Origin: DSYU01 sp964437595
GTDB taxonomy: Bacteria > Chloroflexota > Anaerolineae > Anaerolineales > Anaerolineaceae
Length of the DNA: 64,000 bases
Assembly (NCBI GenBank): GCA_964437595.1
Contig: CAYTHO010000004.1
Coordinates: forward strand, 76,490-140,489
Reading direction: 5' to 3'
The notes below the pieces were generated by a model. It searched no databases, was not told the DNA's origin, and worked only from the letters and a program-made list of their open reading frames with translations. Position 1 is the first letter of the stretch, and each line of letters begins with the position of its first letter. The position numbers and the translations under genes were made by a program. Below are positions 47,519-60,840 of this stretch, in pieces.

Positions 47519-48517
47519 ATGGACCCCAATCAACTATACCAAACCCACCAGTCAGATTGGAAAGCCCTTTCTGCGTTAATTGAAAGTGCAGAGCGTGAAG
47601 TCAGCCGGCTTTCACCCGCCGAAGTCAGCAGCCTGGGCCGGCTGTACCGCGTTGCTACTTCGGACCTGGCCCTGGCTCAGCGCGATTTCCCCCGTCACCC
47701 AGTGGCGACCTACCTGAACCAGCTGGTTGCCCGGGGACATGCCGTGATCTACCGTTCTGAGCCTCTGGTGACCAACCGCATCAAGGAGTTTATCGTTGCG
47801 GGTTTCCCTCGAGTATATCGCGAAATGCTGCCATTTACATTAACAGCAACCCTTCTATTTTGGGTTCCAGCGCTGTTGGCTATGGCTGCCATCTGGATTC
47901 AGCCGGATGCATCGCGCTGGCTGCTGCCAACGGAGACGCAGAAACTGCGGGAGACGATCGAGGAGGGTAAGCTGTGGGTCGATATCCCGGTGGAAGAGCG
48001 CCCTTACACATCCTCCTTTATCATGCGGAACAACATCCAGGTCGCGTTCATGGCCTTTGCGGGCGGGGTATCTGCCGGGCTGTACACTGTGTACATTATG
48101 GCGATGAACGGGCTGATGTTAGGCGGCCTGACCGGGCTGACCGCGCATTATGGCCTGGGCTGGGACCTGTGGAATTTTGTGATCGGGCACGGGGTGATCG
48201 AATTGAGCGTCATCATGATGGCTGGTGGGGCAGGGCTGATGATTGGGTGGGCGATGATTCACCCCGGGCTGCTGCGGCGCCTGGATGCGCTGAAAATTGC
48301 CGCCAACCGGGCGGTGCGCCTGGTGATCGGCTGCGTGCCCCTGCTGATGATTGCCGGCACCATCGAAGGTTTTATTTCACCGGCGGAGAATATCGCCGCG
48401 CCGGTCAAGTGGCTGGTTGGGTTGGGCAGCGGCGTGCTGCTGTACCTGTACCTGTTGCGGGGCGGGCGGGTGGTAAAGAGGAAGAAAACCGGGATTCACT
48501 GGTCGCCCGCGGGGTAA
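47519..48517 (+). CDS. Stage II sporulation M-like (SpoIIM/DUF95) membrane protein
   Basis: 332 residues. A cytoplasmic helical N-terminal half (about 1-105) and a membrane domain with five helices: 108-128, 180-205, 215-240, 240-262, 275-295. The SpoIIM signature is the FIMRNNIQVAFMAFAGGV and GHGVIELSVIMMAGGAG segments. In non-sporulating phyla the protein belongs to the MoxR/DUF58 cluster and does not imply sporulation. Divergent from the RDD gene; a TATAAT box stands at 47484-47489. Its stop codon abuts the convergent DUF58 stop with no space for a terminator. Confidence 0.9.
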   Translation: MDPNQLYQTHQSDWKALSALIESAEREVSRLSPAEVSSLGRLYRVATSDLALAQRDFPRHPVATYLNQLVARGHAVIYRSEPLVTNRIKEFIVAGFPRVYREMLPFTLTATLLFWVPALLAMAAIWIQPDASRWLLPTETQKLRETIEEGKLWVDIPVEERPYTSSFIMRNNIQVAFMAFAGGVSAGLYTVYIMAMNGLMLGGLTGLTAHYGLGWDLWNFVIGHGVIELSVIMMAGGAGLMIGWAMIHPGLLRRLDALKIAANRAVRLVIGCVPLLMIAGTIEGFISPAENIAAPVKWLVGLGSGVLLYLYLLRGGRVVKRKKTGIHWSPAG

Positions 48518-49828
48518 TTACAGGCGGGTTTGCCCTTTCAGTTCCAGGTAGCGGTTAATGACATCCGTTGACAGGCGGTTGGCGGGCGCGTCTAATACCA
48601 GCGCGCCCTGCTGGCGCAGGCGGTCCAGGGCAAGCTGGCGGTCTTCGAGGATCTGCCTGGCAACGGCGCGCTGATAGGCGTTCACGCTGTTCTGCGGCTG
48701 CTGTTGAGCAGCGGCAATCACATCCGGATCGGAGATGGTCACGACCAGAACCAGGTGGGTGCGCTGCAGCACCGCGGCATGGTTTACCAGGTCGGTCATG
48801 CTGCGCCCGCCGCTGAAATCGGTGAACAGCACCACCAGCGCCCGCTTGCGCTGTTTGAGCGCCAGGTAGCTGAGCCCGGTGCGGTAATCGGGTTCAACGG
48901 GCTGCGGGCGAACGGCGTAGAGCAGCTCCAGCGCTTTATAAAACTGGCCTTTGCCCTGCCCGGCGGATAGAAAAGCGCCTACCTGGTCAGCAAAGGTCAG
49001 CAGGCCTACTTTATCGCCTTTGCCGATGGCAACGTATGCCAGCAGCAGCGCCGAATTGATTACGTAATCCAGTTTGGCGATGTGCTCGACCGGGCTTTGC
49101 ATCATGCGCCCGGTATCGATGGCGAGGAAGATATTCTGGCTGCGCTCGGTCTCGTATTCAACGGTGATCGGGCGGTTGCGGCGGGCGGTTGCTTTCCAGT
49201 CGATGCGCCGGAAGTCATCATCTGGCAGGTATTCGCGCAGGCGTTCATACTCCGTGCCTTCGCCGCGCTGCCGGCTGTGGCGCAGCCCCATTTCCTGCAG
49301 CCGGTTGCGGCGCAAAAGCAGGTCATACCGCTGCACATCCAGCAGGTTCGGGTAGACCTTGACGCTGGCGCCTGCCGGGATGCGCGCCTGGCGCACTAGC
49401 AGCCCCAGCGGGCCGAGCCAGCGCAGGGTTAGATCGCCAAAGCGGTAATTGCCCCGCTGGCGCGGGACAACCATATAGCGGCCCTGCCAGTTCTGGCGCG
49501 GCTGTGCCTGCCCATCGAGAATGCGCGTTTCGATTTTAAATTCATCGGGCGGCTCATCGCGCAGCCAAAAAGTCACCGCGCGCCGCCCGCGGTTGTGCAT
49601 GGTGAGGGTGATGGGGTTTTCAACGCCCAGGTTCAGCTTCTGCTGGTGCGTCCGGGAGATATCCAGCCGGGCCAGCGGCTCTGCCAGGCGATAGTCAAAG
49701 ATTAAGAGGCCTACACAAACGAGAAAATAACCCAGCGCCACCCAACCCAGTACCGGCGCCCAGGTGGATGCCGCGATCAGAGGGGCGGTGATGAGTAACA
49801 GCAAAACCGCGCGTTTGGTAATCTGCAT
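48518..49828 (-). CDS. DUF58-domain protein
   Basis: 436 residues. Two N-terminal membrane helices (8-24, 28-45), a beta-rich region (55-150), then the DUF58 signature GEGTEYERLREYLPDDDFRRIDWKATARRNRPITVEYE (about 205-240) leading into a degenerate VWA-like fold (NIFLAIDTGRMM, VVLFTDFSGG). DUF58 proteins work with MoxR ATPases, whose gene ends two bases upstream. Confidence 0.92.
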   Translation of the reverse strand: MQITKRAVLLLLITAPLIAASTWAPVLGWVALGYFLVCVGLLIFDYRLAEPLARLDISRTHQQKLNLGVENPITLTMHNRGRRAVTFWLRDEPPDEFKIETRILDGQAQPRQNWQGRYMVVPRQRGNYRFGDLTLRWLGPLGLLVRQARIPAGASVKVYPNLLDVQRYDLLLRRNRLQEMGLRHSRQRGEGTEYERLREYLPDDDFRRIDWKATARRNRPITVEYETERSQNIFLAIDTGRMMQSPVEHIAKLDYVINSALLLAYVAIGKGDKVGLLTFADQVGAFLSAGQGKGQFYKALELLYAVRPQPVEPDYRTGLSYLALKQRKRALVVLFTDFSGGRSMTDLVNHAAVLQRTHLVLVVTISDPDVIAAAQQQPQNSVNAYQRAVARQILEDRQLALDRLRQQGALVLDAPANRLSTDVINRYLELKGQTRL

Positions 49829-49830
49829 GG

Positions 49831-50787
49831 TTAGCGTGGAACTTCCACCTGGCCTAAGACCCGCTGGATGACCGCATCGGCGTCCAGCCCTTCGATCTCG
49901 GCTTCGGGTTTAAGGATCAGGCGGTGGCGCAGTACGGGCAGGGCGACGAATTTGACATCGTCTGGTGTAACATACTCGCGGCCCTGCAGGCTGGCGCAGG
50001 TTTTTGCCGACAACAGAATGTGAATGGCGGCGCGCGTGCTGGCGCCCAGGACCACATCGGGCGACTGGCGCGTTGCCGCTACAACCCGGGCGATATAGTC
50101 CAGCACACCCGTTTCGACGATGATGGTATTGATCTCCGCGCGGATGGCGTCGAACGCTTCGGCTTTTAGAACGGCGCGCAAGCCAGCGGCCTGCAGGTTG
50201 TGGGCGTCAAACCCCTGGTGATAGCGGCGCAGCACTTCAATTTCAACCGCGGCTGGCGAGATAGGGACCAGGATTTTAAACATAAACCGGTCGAGCTGCG
50301 CTTCAGGAAGGGGATAGGTACCCTCATATTCGATAGGGTTCTGCGTGGCAACTACCATGAATGGGCGGCCCAAGATATGCTGTTCGCCGTCCAGGTTCAC
50401 CTGACGTTCTTCCATCGCTTCCAGGAGCGCCGATTGGGTCTTGGCTGGGGCGCGGTTGATTTCATCGGCCAGCAGGATCTGGGTGAAAATGGGGCCCTTG
50501 CGCAGGTGAAAGGCGTTGTTCGTCAGGTCATACACATTGGTCCCCAGGATATCGGATGGCATGAGGTCTGGGGTAAACTGGACACGGCTAAAGCGAGCCT
50601 GCACCAGGTGGGCCAGGGTTTTCGCCATGAGGGTTTTGGCAGTGCCCGGCACGCCTTCGAGCAGAACGTGCCCTCCGCTCAACAGGGCAATCACCAGTTG
50701 TTCGAAGGGCTCTTCCAGCCCAACGATCACTTTATCGGCTTCGTTGCGTAACGCTTTATATAATTCAGCAAGATGTGTCTGGGTCAT
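49831..50787 (-). CDS. MoxR-family AAA+ ATPase
   Basis: 318 residues. Walker A GVPGTAKT (about 41-48), Walker B ILLADEINRAPAKTQSALLEAMEE, sensor 1 in FMVVATQNPIEYEGTYPLPEAQLDRF and the arginine-containing lid domain. MoxR ATPases act as chaperones that assemble or activate VWA-domain partners such as DUF58 protein. Promoters between 50788 and 50849 were not convincing. Confidence 0.95.
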   Translation of the reverse strand: MTQTHLAELYKALRNEADKVIVGLEEPFEQLVIALLSGGHVLLEGVPGTAKTLMAKTLAHLVQARFSRVQFTPDLMPSDILGTNVYDLTNNAFHLRKGPIFTQILLADEINRAPAKTQSALLEAMEERQVNLDGEQHILGRPFMVVATQNPIEYEGTYPLPEAQLDRFMFKILVPISPAAVEIEVLRRYHQGFDAHNLQAAGLRAVLKAEAFDAIRAEINTIIVETGVLDYIARVVAATRQSPDVVLGASTRAAIHILLSAKTCASLQGREYVTPDDVKFVALPVLRHRLILKPEAEIEGLDADAVIQRVLGQVEVPR

Positions 50788-50849
50788 TCCGGCTCCTGTG
50801 TATCCATGAGTTTGGGTACGTATTTTTGAAAATGATGTAGGTCACGTGC

Positions 50850-52013
50850 CTAATGCTCCACCTGTTTCATCCATTCCGCGGCTTCTCTGGCCAGTTGAAC
50901 CATCTGCGCCTCGGTGAACTTGCGGCGGTTGAGCCGCTTGAGCAGGTTGAGCAGCGCGGTAGAGTCGAGCTTGGGGTTGTAGCTGGCCAGGCGCGCGACA
51001 TACTGCTCATCCGGTAGTTCGGGGTCGAGGCGGTAGCGCCTGCCAAAGGCGCGCTTGAGGCTGGCGCGGTAATCGCGCATTAAGGCGCCGCGGTGCCCGG
51101 CTCGCCGGTTGAGGTTTGCCAGGGCGGTAACGTGTTCAATGGGGGCGCGCCGCGCCTGCTCATTGGGTAGGGGAACGGGGCGTCCAAACCGGCGGCCCGC
51201 CAGCAGCAGAGCAATAAAGATTACCGCGGCAGAGAACAATACCGCGCGGCCCGCCGGTGTATTTTGCAGCCAGGCCTGCGGGCCAGAAGCTGTTACGCCA
51301 ACCGTGCGCTCGCCGTGATGCCATTCGTCAAACCAGATCGAGCCGCCGGGGGGCAGAGAAGAGAACAGGTTGAGCGCCAGCGCGGCAGAGATTGGGTCTT
51401 TCAACCCCGCATTGGTGAGAAAACTGGTATCGCCCACCAGGATCATTTTCCCCTGCCCCAGTTCAACCTCTATCGCGGCGGACCCTTTATCCGAGGAGAG
51501 CAGGGAGATCTGGCCTTCTTCTCCACCTTCGAATAATGCCCAGCTTCTCATCGTTACCGGGGTGCGGAGGGGCGGGTATCGCAACAGGGGCGCGGCGGGG
51601 GAGAAATCGACCGGCCCCCTCAGAGTCTGGATCATTTTGAAATCAATCGAACTGCCCGTTACCACCGCGCTGATATTTTGAGACGCCAGGAATAGTACCC
51701 CGCCGCCGGATACCCAATCCTCGATCGATTTCCACTCATCGGTTGTGATCGGATACAGCGAGAGAGGTTCCAGGATGAAAACGACCTGAACATTGGGCGG
51801 TATCGAAAAGCTTTCACCGGCCTGGATGCTCACCGAGTGGTCCAGCGCCTCCATCCATAACCGCAGTGCCCGGGCGCCATCCGGGGTGTTCGAACTGCTG
51901 GAAAGGGGCGGCACCAGGTCCTGCCTGGACTGGAACAGGCCAATACCCACCACGATCAGCACCAGGATCAGCAGCAGGCCCACGGTCAGAAAAAGATCAC
52001 GGCGGGCCTTCAT
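50850..52013 (-). CDS. DUF4350-domain membrane protein
   Basis: 387 residues. N-terminal helix 8-26, an extracytoplasmic DUF4350 region (SSSNTPDGARALRLWMEALDH at about 40-60, then VVFILEPL and VSGGGVLFLASQN, a GATase-like fold), a second helix about 260-278 and a cytoplasmic tail. Such proteins flank DUF4129 and MoxR genes. Overlaps the DUF4129 gene by four bases. Function unknown. Confidence 0.85.
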   Translation of the reverse strand: MKARRDLFLTVGLLLILVLIVVGIGLFQSRQDLVPPLSSSSNTPDGARALRLWMEALDHSVSIQAGESFSIPPNVQVVFILEPLSLYPITTDEWKSIEDWVSGGGVLFLASQNISAVVTGSSIDFKMIQTLRGPVDFSPAAPLLRYPPLRTPVTMRSWALFEGGEEGQISLLSSDKGSAAIEVELGQGKMILVGDTSFLTNAGLKDPISAALALNLFSSLPPGGSIWFDEWHHGERTVGVTASGPQAWLQNTPAGRAVLFSAAVIFIALLLAGRRFGRPVPLPNEQARRAPIEHVTALANLNRRAGHRGALMRDYRASLKRAFGRRYRLDPELPDEQYVARLASYNPKLDSTALLNLLKRLNRRKFTEAQMVQLAREAAEWMKQVEH

Positions 52014-52993
52014 TCTTTTGTCTCCTGCAGGGCCGCTACCTGCTCAGTGTACTGCGCATAGCTATCCTGGTCGACCGTCTGGTAGCCGTACCAGACGCGG
52101 TCGAAGGTCTCAATGACCGGGCGCAAATGACTGGTTAGATCCGGATGGCTCGCAACCTGACGCAGATACTCGCGGTTGGTCTGTGAGCGGTTATAACGGA
52201 GCAGGCCGCGTTCATCCAGCAGGAGCAGTGCGGAGAGGTACATGTAACGGACAGCCTGGCGGTATTCGCCAGTGCTGGAAAGCTGCAAGGCGCGTTGTGA
52301 TGCCTGGCTGGCGGATAGGATTTCGCTGTCGCCAGGGTTTTCCGCATCCATCTCCGTCTCCGGCAGGATGCTGCGCCAAACATCCCGAAAGACGAAGGCC
52401 AGTATCCCCACCAGGATGAGGACGGCCAGCGCAATAACCAGTTCAGCCGGCAGCGGGATTTCCAGACTGCCGGAATCCGGAAACAATTTGTCCAGCAGCT
52501 TCAGGAAGAAATCCAATACTTTTTGGTAAAGACGCTGGAAGAAATTACCGCTCTCCCCTTGAAATTCGGGACGTGCGAGAATTTTCTGCAGGTCAGCCAG
52601 TTCGCTGGCGCCATCGCCGCTCTTCGACCAGCGCTCGCGCCCCTGCTGAAGCCCGGACAGGTAATTGTTCAATCGATTCAGGTCGGGCTGTTTCGATTGG
52701 AGCATCTGGACGATCTCAGCCGTATTGACCGGTATAACGGCACCATCCGCCAGTTCAACTTTTTTGATCTGGCTCCAGCGCTCCGCCTGGGCTGCCCAGG
52801 AATCCGGGGTAGGGCCGTTTCGCAGCCAGGACTGGGTATCTGTGACCAACTGCCAATAGGCTTCTTCCGAGATGGGGTTAGACTGAGCACTGATTGTAGA
52901 AAAAATCATCCACAACAGGAAGACGATTAACCCAGCAATGAGACCCAGCCGGGCGAGGGTGATTTTTTCCTTATGTTGAAGAAGCATGGACAT
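52010..52993 (-). CDS. DUF4129-domain membrane protein
   Basis: 327 residues. Helices at about 14-33 and 185-205; between them a helical extracytoplasmic domain (35-170). The cytoplasmic C-terminal part is DUF4129 (ALQLSSTGEYRQAVRYMYLSALLLLDERGLLRYNRSQTNREYLRQV), a TPR-like region that in related proteins sits beside transglutaminase domains. Part of the MoxR cluster. Confidence 0.88.
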   Translation of the reverse strand: MSMLLQHKEKITLARLGLIAGLIVFLLWMIFSTISAQSNPISEEAYWQLVTDTQSWLRNGPTPDSWAAQAERWSQIKKVELADGAVIPVNTAEIVQMLQSKQPDLNRLNNYLSGLQQGRERWSKSGDGASELADLQKILARPEFQGESGNFFQRLYQKVLDFFLKLLDKLFPDSGSLEIPLPAELVIALAVLILVGILAFVFRDVWRSILPETEMDAENPGDSEILSASQASQRALQLSSTGEYRQAVRYMYLSALLLLDERGLLRYNRSQTNREYLRQVASHPDLTSHLRPVIETFDRVWYGYQTVDQDSYAQYTEQVAALQETKE

Positions 52994-53027
52994 GCGCGAT
53001 AATCGTTACTTTTTCTTAAATCACAAA

Positions 53028-54095
53028 CTATAAACCGCTTGTGAGCATGAAAAGCATCGCAAAGCCGAAAACCAACAGGAAATACAGTAAAACACCCGCC
53101 AGTGAGAATAGTGTAAAGTAACCCATTTCTTGCCAGGTGACCAGTGAGGTGGCCTCCGCGGCAGGGGCCAGGCTGGCAACCTCGCGCGCCTCCAGCGGGC
53201 TTTCCGCCGACTGGTTGGCCATCATGGCCAGGTCAAACCCTTCCAGGCGCACGCGCAGGTCAAAGTAAGCCATAATGGCGCAGGCGCTTTGTAATGGCTG
53301 GTACAACAGGCTCAGCGCCAGAGCGGTCAGGGTCTGAATGATCATCTGGTAGGTGTATATTTTGGTTGGGTCAAGGCTCGCCTGAACCTGGCTGGTGAAA
53401 ACCATGTTGATGATGGCGACTGGCCCTTGAATGATGAGGAGGCTGAAAAGGGACAGCAGCAGGGCGTAACCGGTCATCCACCAGAACCGCTTGCGGGCCA
53501 GGTCCCAGGCGCGGCGAATGGCCTGGCTGCCGGGGCGCTTTTCAATGACCACAATAGGCGCGATCAGCAGGGTCAGAACCATGCTGGTAAAGATGAGCAT
53601 TCCCGCTCCGCTGAGCCAGCCTATGCAGGGAACCATGGTCCAGATGACCAAACCGATGTTGAGCAGCGCCAGGAGAATGTAAGCAATTAACAGTGGTTTC
53701 CAGCCGCCGCCAATCTTTCGGTACGATTTTTCAATGCCAATTTCTTCGCCAAGAAAACTGTCTGTGATGGCATGGGTCAGCGCAGCCACAGCGAAACCCT
53801 GAACCAGGAAAAAGTTCAGGATCGAAACGATGAGGGTGCCGGCCATTCCAGGGCCTGCTTGGTTGATGGCCCACGGGAACTCCTGCCCAGAAGGCGCCGA
53901 AGCGCCGAGTAAACCTTCCATCATGCTGCCGTAGGTCAAAACGCTGATGAGGAGGTTAATCGACTGAATAGGGATCTGAACAACGGCGATAATCCCAATA
54001 AATTTCAAGAAGTTATTGCGGTATAACCGTATTGCCTGGTCGAATAACTCGCCAATTCCGCGCGGTTTCATGATTGGTGCGTTTTGAGCAAGCAT
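53028..54095 (-). CDS. Multi-pass membrane protein of MoxR cluster
   Basis: 355 residues from ATG 54095 with GGAGGGGAAGGT upstream. The opening PRGIGELFDQAIRLYRNNFLKFIGI is typical of GPDPase-membrane-domain/YciC-like proteins, followed by about six helices and a 35-residue polar segment before a last helix (325-352). Function unknown. First gene of the minus-strand cluster; its leader contains a TATAAT box near 54151. Confidence 0.78.
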   Translation of the reverse strand: MLAQNAPIMKPRGIGELFDQAIRLYRNNFLKFIGIIAVVQIPIQSINLLISVLTYGSMMEGLLGASAPSGQEFPWAINQAGPGMAGTLIVSILNFFLVQGFAVAALTHAITDSFLGEEIGIEKSYRKIGGGWKPLLIAYILLALLNIGLVIWTMVPCIGWLSGAGMLIFTSMVLTLLIAPIVVIEKRPGSQAIRRAWDLARKRFWWMTGYALLLSLFSLLIIQGPVAIINMVFTSQVQASLDPTKIYTYQMIIQTLTALALSLLYQPLQSACAIMAYFDLRVRLEGFDLAMMANQSAESPLEAREVASLAPAAEATSLVTWQEMGYFTLFSLAGVLLYFLLVFGFAMLFMLTSGL

Positions 54096-54216
54096 ACCTT
54101 CCCCTCCCAATACGGTTATTCTAGCAATGAATAAATATGAAACAGGGTTATTATACCGGAATCGGCAGATGAAATTGCATTTCTGTAGATTTGTGAGTGC
54201 TTCATTTATGAAATAA

Positions 54217-54245
54217 TTGACAGTGCAAACTGCGGTTGTTATACT
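54217..54245 (+). promoter_or_regulatory. Promoter of gmd
   Basis: TTGACA (54217-54222), 17-base spacer, TATACT (54240-54245); leader about 38 bases. Confidence 0.85.
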
Positions 54246-54289
54246 TTCGGATATCAATATAACGACATTTATTTATAAAGGTTCTGTAG

Positions 54290-55360
54290 ATGAAAGCATT
54301 AATCACTGGTATTACCGGCCAGGATGGTTCTTACCTGGCTGAACTTCTTCTTTCAAAAGGTTATGAGGTTCATGGCATGATCCGGCGGGCCAGCACGTTC
54401 AATACCCGCCGTATTGATCACATCTATCACGATCCGCACGGTAACGGCGACCCGGTTCGCCTTTACCTGCGTTACGGCGACCTGACCGCTGCCGGGACAC
54501 TCCTGGATGTAGTGTACGATGTTCGCCCGGACGAAATTTACAATTTGGCGGCGCAGAGCCATGTGCGGGTGAGTTTTGATATGCCCGAATACACCGGCGA
54601 CGTGACTGGTATGGGCACCATCCGTATCCTGGACGCGGTGCGGCGCAGCGGCATCAAAGCTCGGTTTTACCAGGCTTCTTCCAGCGAGATGTACGGAGGT
54701 TCTAAACCACCCCAGAATGAGAGAACCCCCTTTGAACCGCGCAGCCCGTACGCCGCCGCGAAGGCGTATGCGTACTGGGTGACGCGCAATTACCGCGAGG
54801 CTTACGAACTGTTTGCCTGCAACGGTATCTTATTCAACCATGAAAGCCCACGACGGGGTGAAACCTTTGTGACGCGCAAGATTACCCGCGCGCTGGCGGC
54901 CATCCTGGCCGGGCGGCAGAAACACCTGTACATGGGCAACCTCGATTCGCTGCGCGATTGGGGATACGCGCCGGAGTATGTAGAAGCCATGTGGCTGATA
55001 CTGCAGCAAGAAAAAGCCGAAGATTACGTGATCGGCACCGGTGAAGCCCATTCGGTCAGGGAATTTCTCGATGAAGCATTTGGGTATGTCGGTTTAGACT
55101 GGAATGACTACGTGCGCATCGATCCACGCTACTTCCGGCCAACCGAGGTGAACTACCTGCTGGCAGACAGTACCACGGCGGTAGAAAAGCTGGGATGGAA
55201 ACCGAAGGTCTGCTTCCGCGACCTGGTGCGGATTATGGTGGACGCGGATATGGAAAAAATGGGACTGCAATCTCCTGGAGATGGGCGTAAAATTCTCGAG
55301 GCAAACTTCAGCGGCTGGCATTTCTGGGAGCACCAGGTAATCAGCATGGATGAGCATTAA
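54290..55360 (+). CDS. gmd: GDP-mannose 4,6-dehydratase
   Basis: 356 residues. NAD(P)-binding ITGITGQDGSYLAELLL, the GMD motif STFNTRRIDH, ASSSEMYG, YAAAKAYAYW (Tyr-x3-Lys) and NHESPRRGETFVTRKI are family-defining. Makes GDP-4-keto-6-deoxymannose, precursor of fucose, rhamnose-D or perosamine for surface glycans. AAAGG precedes the ATG. Followed with an 11-base overlap by a tyrosine phosphatase gene. Confidence 0.96.
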   Translation: MKALITGITGQDGSYLAELLLSKGYEVHGMIRRASTFNTRRIDHIYHDPHGNGDPVRLYLRYGDLTAAGTLLDVVYDVRPDEIYNLAAQSHVRVSFDMPEYTGDVTGMGTIRILDAVRRSGIKARFYQASSSEMYGGSKPPQNERTPFEPRSPYAAAKAYAYWVTRNYREAYELFACNGILFNHESPRRGETFVTRKITRALAAILAGRQKHLYMGNLDSLRDWGYAPEYVEAMWLILQQEKAEDYVIGTGEAHSVREFLDEAFGYVGLDWNDYVRIDPRYFRPTEVNYLLADSTTAVEKLGWKPKVCFRDLVRIMVDADMEKMGLQSPGDGRKILEANFSGWHFWEHQVISMDEH

Positions 55361-55856
55361 TGCGGTGAAGACCCCCTCCGTTCTGTTTGTATGCACAGCC
55401 AATGTCTGCCGTTCGCCGATGGCAGCCGCCCTGCTGCGCGCCCGCTTGCGAAAAGAACAGAAAGATTGGGAAGATTGGCGTGTCGATTCTGCTGGTACAT
55501 GGGCGCCGGATGGTCAGTCGGCTGCGAAAAATTCTTGCCTGGTGATGGCCGAACGCGGGTTGGATATCAACTCGCATCGGTCGCAGGCGGTAACGGCGGG
55601 TATGCTCCACCGTTATCACCTCATCCTGACTATGGAGGCAGGCCATAAGGAAGCCCTGCAGGTTGAATTTCCCAGGATTGCCGACCGGGTTTTTCTGCTG
55701 AGCGAAATGGTGGGCGAGCAGGGGGAAATAGACGATCCGTATGGTGGGCCAATTGAAGCCTATCGAGCAACGGCTGAAAAGGTTGACCAGATTCTGGCAA
55801 ATGGTATGGCAAAAATCATTGAACTTGCCAGGCCAAAAGAGCCAAAAAGTAGTTGA
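55350..55856 (+). CDS. Low-molecular-weight protein-tyrosine phosphatase
   Basis: 168 residues. The P-loop C15-x5-R21 (VCTANVCRSP) and the general acid in DDPYGGP are intact. Overlaps gmd. In many polysaccharide loci such phosphatases oppose a tyrosine kinase (Wzb/Wzc); arsenate reductase is the alternative but the full motif favours the phosphatase. Confidence 0.92.
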   Translation: MSINAVKTPSVLFVCTANVCRSPMAAALLRARLRKEQKDWEDWRVDSAGTWAPDGQSAAKNSCLVMAERGLDINSHRSQAVTAGMLHRYHLILTMEAGHKEALQVEFPRIADRVFLLSEMVGEQGEIDDPYGGPIEAYRATAEKVDQILANGMAKIIELARPKEPKSS

Positions 55857-55917
55857 AATTGTAGAACGCATGTGCTATTATTGTGCTTGCAAAGCTGTTA
55901 TGTGAAGAGAGGTGTGC

Positions 55918-56487
55918 ATGAGCGTTCAGAAGGCCATCTTGCCCGGGCTAATATTCGGCATCGTTTGCCTGATTGGGATGACCAACCTGCTCGCCACAGC
56001 GCCGGGCGTGCGGCAGCAAATCCAGGCAGGCTCAGCGGTCAATCAGCCAGCTATAAGTGAGATCTATTCGGGCTGCTCGATCAGCGCATCCTACCCACAG
56101 TCGGTTCAACAATGGTGCGATATGGTCGAGCGGTATGCGTCCGAGAACGGGTTAGATCCCAACCTGGTTTCCGCAGTGATGCTCGAAGAAAGCGCGGGCC
56201 AGCCAGATGCATATTCCAGGAGTGGGGCGGTTGGGTTGATGCAGGTGATGCCGCGCGATGGGAAGGCGTCGTCGTTTATGTGCAAAAATGGGCCGTGTTT
56301 TTCGGACCGGCCATCCATGCAGGAGTTGTTTGACCCAGAATTTAATATATCGTATGGCACCCGCATGCTGGCCGGGCTGATCTCTCATTACGGTGATTTG
56401 CGAGAAGCATTGAAAGCGTATGGCCCAAAAGATGTTGGCTATTATTACGCTGACCTGGTGATCGGGACGATGGACCGGCACCGCTAA
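55918..56487 (+). CDS. SLT-domain lytic transglycosylase
   Basis: 189 residues from ATG 55918 (AGAGAGG upstream). Signal/anchor helix 9-28, then a lysozyme-like domain: catalytic Glu in VMLEESAGQPDAYSRSGAVGLMQVMP and a FNISYGTRMLAGLI segment; KNGPCF may pair with the earlier cysteine of GCSISA. Cuts peptidoglycan glycan strands outside the membrane. Confidence 0.9.
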   Translation: MSVQKAILPGLIFGIVCLIGMTNLLATAPGVRQQIQAGSAVNQPAISEIYSGCSISASYPQSVQQWCDMVERYASENGLDPNLVSAVMLEESAGQPDAYSRSGAVGLMQVMPRDGKASSFMCKNGPCFSDRPSMQELFDPEFNISYGTRMLAGLISHYGDLREALKAYGPKDVGYYYADLVIGTMDRHR

Positions 56488-56523
56488 TAAATGGCGCAGA
56501 CAGGCAAACAAGCAAAAAAGTTG

Positions 56524-56551
56524 TTGATTTTTGAAAGAAAAGCTGTATAAT
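56524..56551 (+). promoter_or_regulatory. rpoB promoter P1
   Basis: TTGATT (56524-56529), 16-base spacer, TATAAT (56546-56551). It produces a leader of nearly 195 bases. Confidence 0.65.
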
Positions 56552-56619
56552 AAAAATTCCCGGGACGAAAAATTATCTAAACCTCGGGGAAACACTAATT
56601 TATATAAGTGAAACCAAAA

Positions 56620-56663
56620 ACGAAGGTCAAATGCTTGACCTTCGTACTTCTTTCTGCTATAAT
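56620..56663 (+). promoter_or_regulatory. rpoB leader hairpin with embedded promoter P2
   Basis: ACGAAGGTCAA (about 56620-56630) pairs with TTGACCTTCGT (56635-56645) around ATGC, followed by a pyrimidine-rich ACTTCTTTCT, like a weak terminator. The descending arm also contains TTGACC (56635-56640), the -35 of a second promoter with TATAAT at 56658-56663 (17-base spacer). Transcripts from P1 meet the hairpin; P2 transcripts do not. Confidence 0.65.
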
Positions 56664-56750
56664 TACAATTTGCGTAAACTGCGCTATTGTTGTTTTTTTG
56701 TCGTTCTGACAGTAGATATAAGAATTTAGTTCGTTTTCCAGGAGAAAAGC

Positions 56751-60671
<3,921 letters not shown>

Positions 60672-60677
60672 AAAAAA

Positions 60678-60716
60678 TGGGCGTTCCTTGACGATCTGGA
60701 ACGCCCATGATATAAT
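60678..60716 (+). promoter_or_regulatory. rpoB 3' hairpin overlapping str operon promoter
   Basis: ATGGGCGTTCC (60677-60687) and GGAACGCCCAT (about 60698-60708) form an 11-bp stem just after rpoB. Its loop contains TTGACG (60688-60693), the -35 of a promoter with TATAAT at 60711-60716 (17-base spacer) that serves rpsL-rpsG-fusA-tuf. Confidence 0.75.
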
Positions 60717-60756
60717 CTCAGCCCGTTGCCATCTTCCTAGCTGGTAATTATAGGTG

Positions 60757-60790
60757 AGGCCATCTTTCGTAATCGATGGCCTTCCTTTAT
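60757..60790 (+). terminator. Leader hairpin upstream of rpsL
   Basis: AGGCCATC (60757-60764), 10-base loop, GATGGCCT (60775-60782), then TCCTTTAT. Terminator-like and about 50 bases before rpsL, suggesting attenuation or autogenous ribosomal-protein control. Confidence 0.5.
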
Positions 60791-60840
60791 GAAGAACAGA
60801 TTGAACCATTGATTTTCTAGTTATTTTGGAGGCAAAAAAC

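Noticed and set aside
47519..48517. Evidence for sporulation
   Set aside because: SpoIIM-like proteins occur in MoxR clusters of non-sporulating bacteria; no other sporulation gene is visible.
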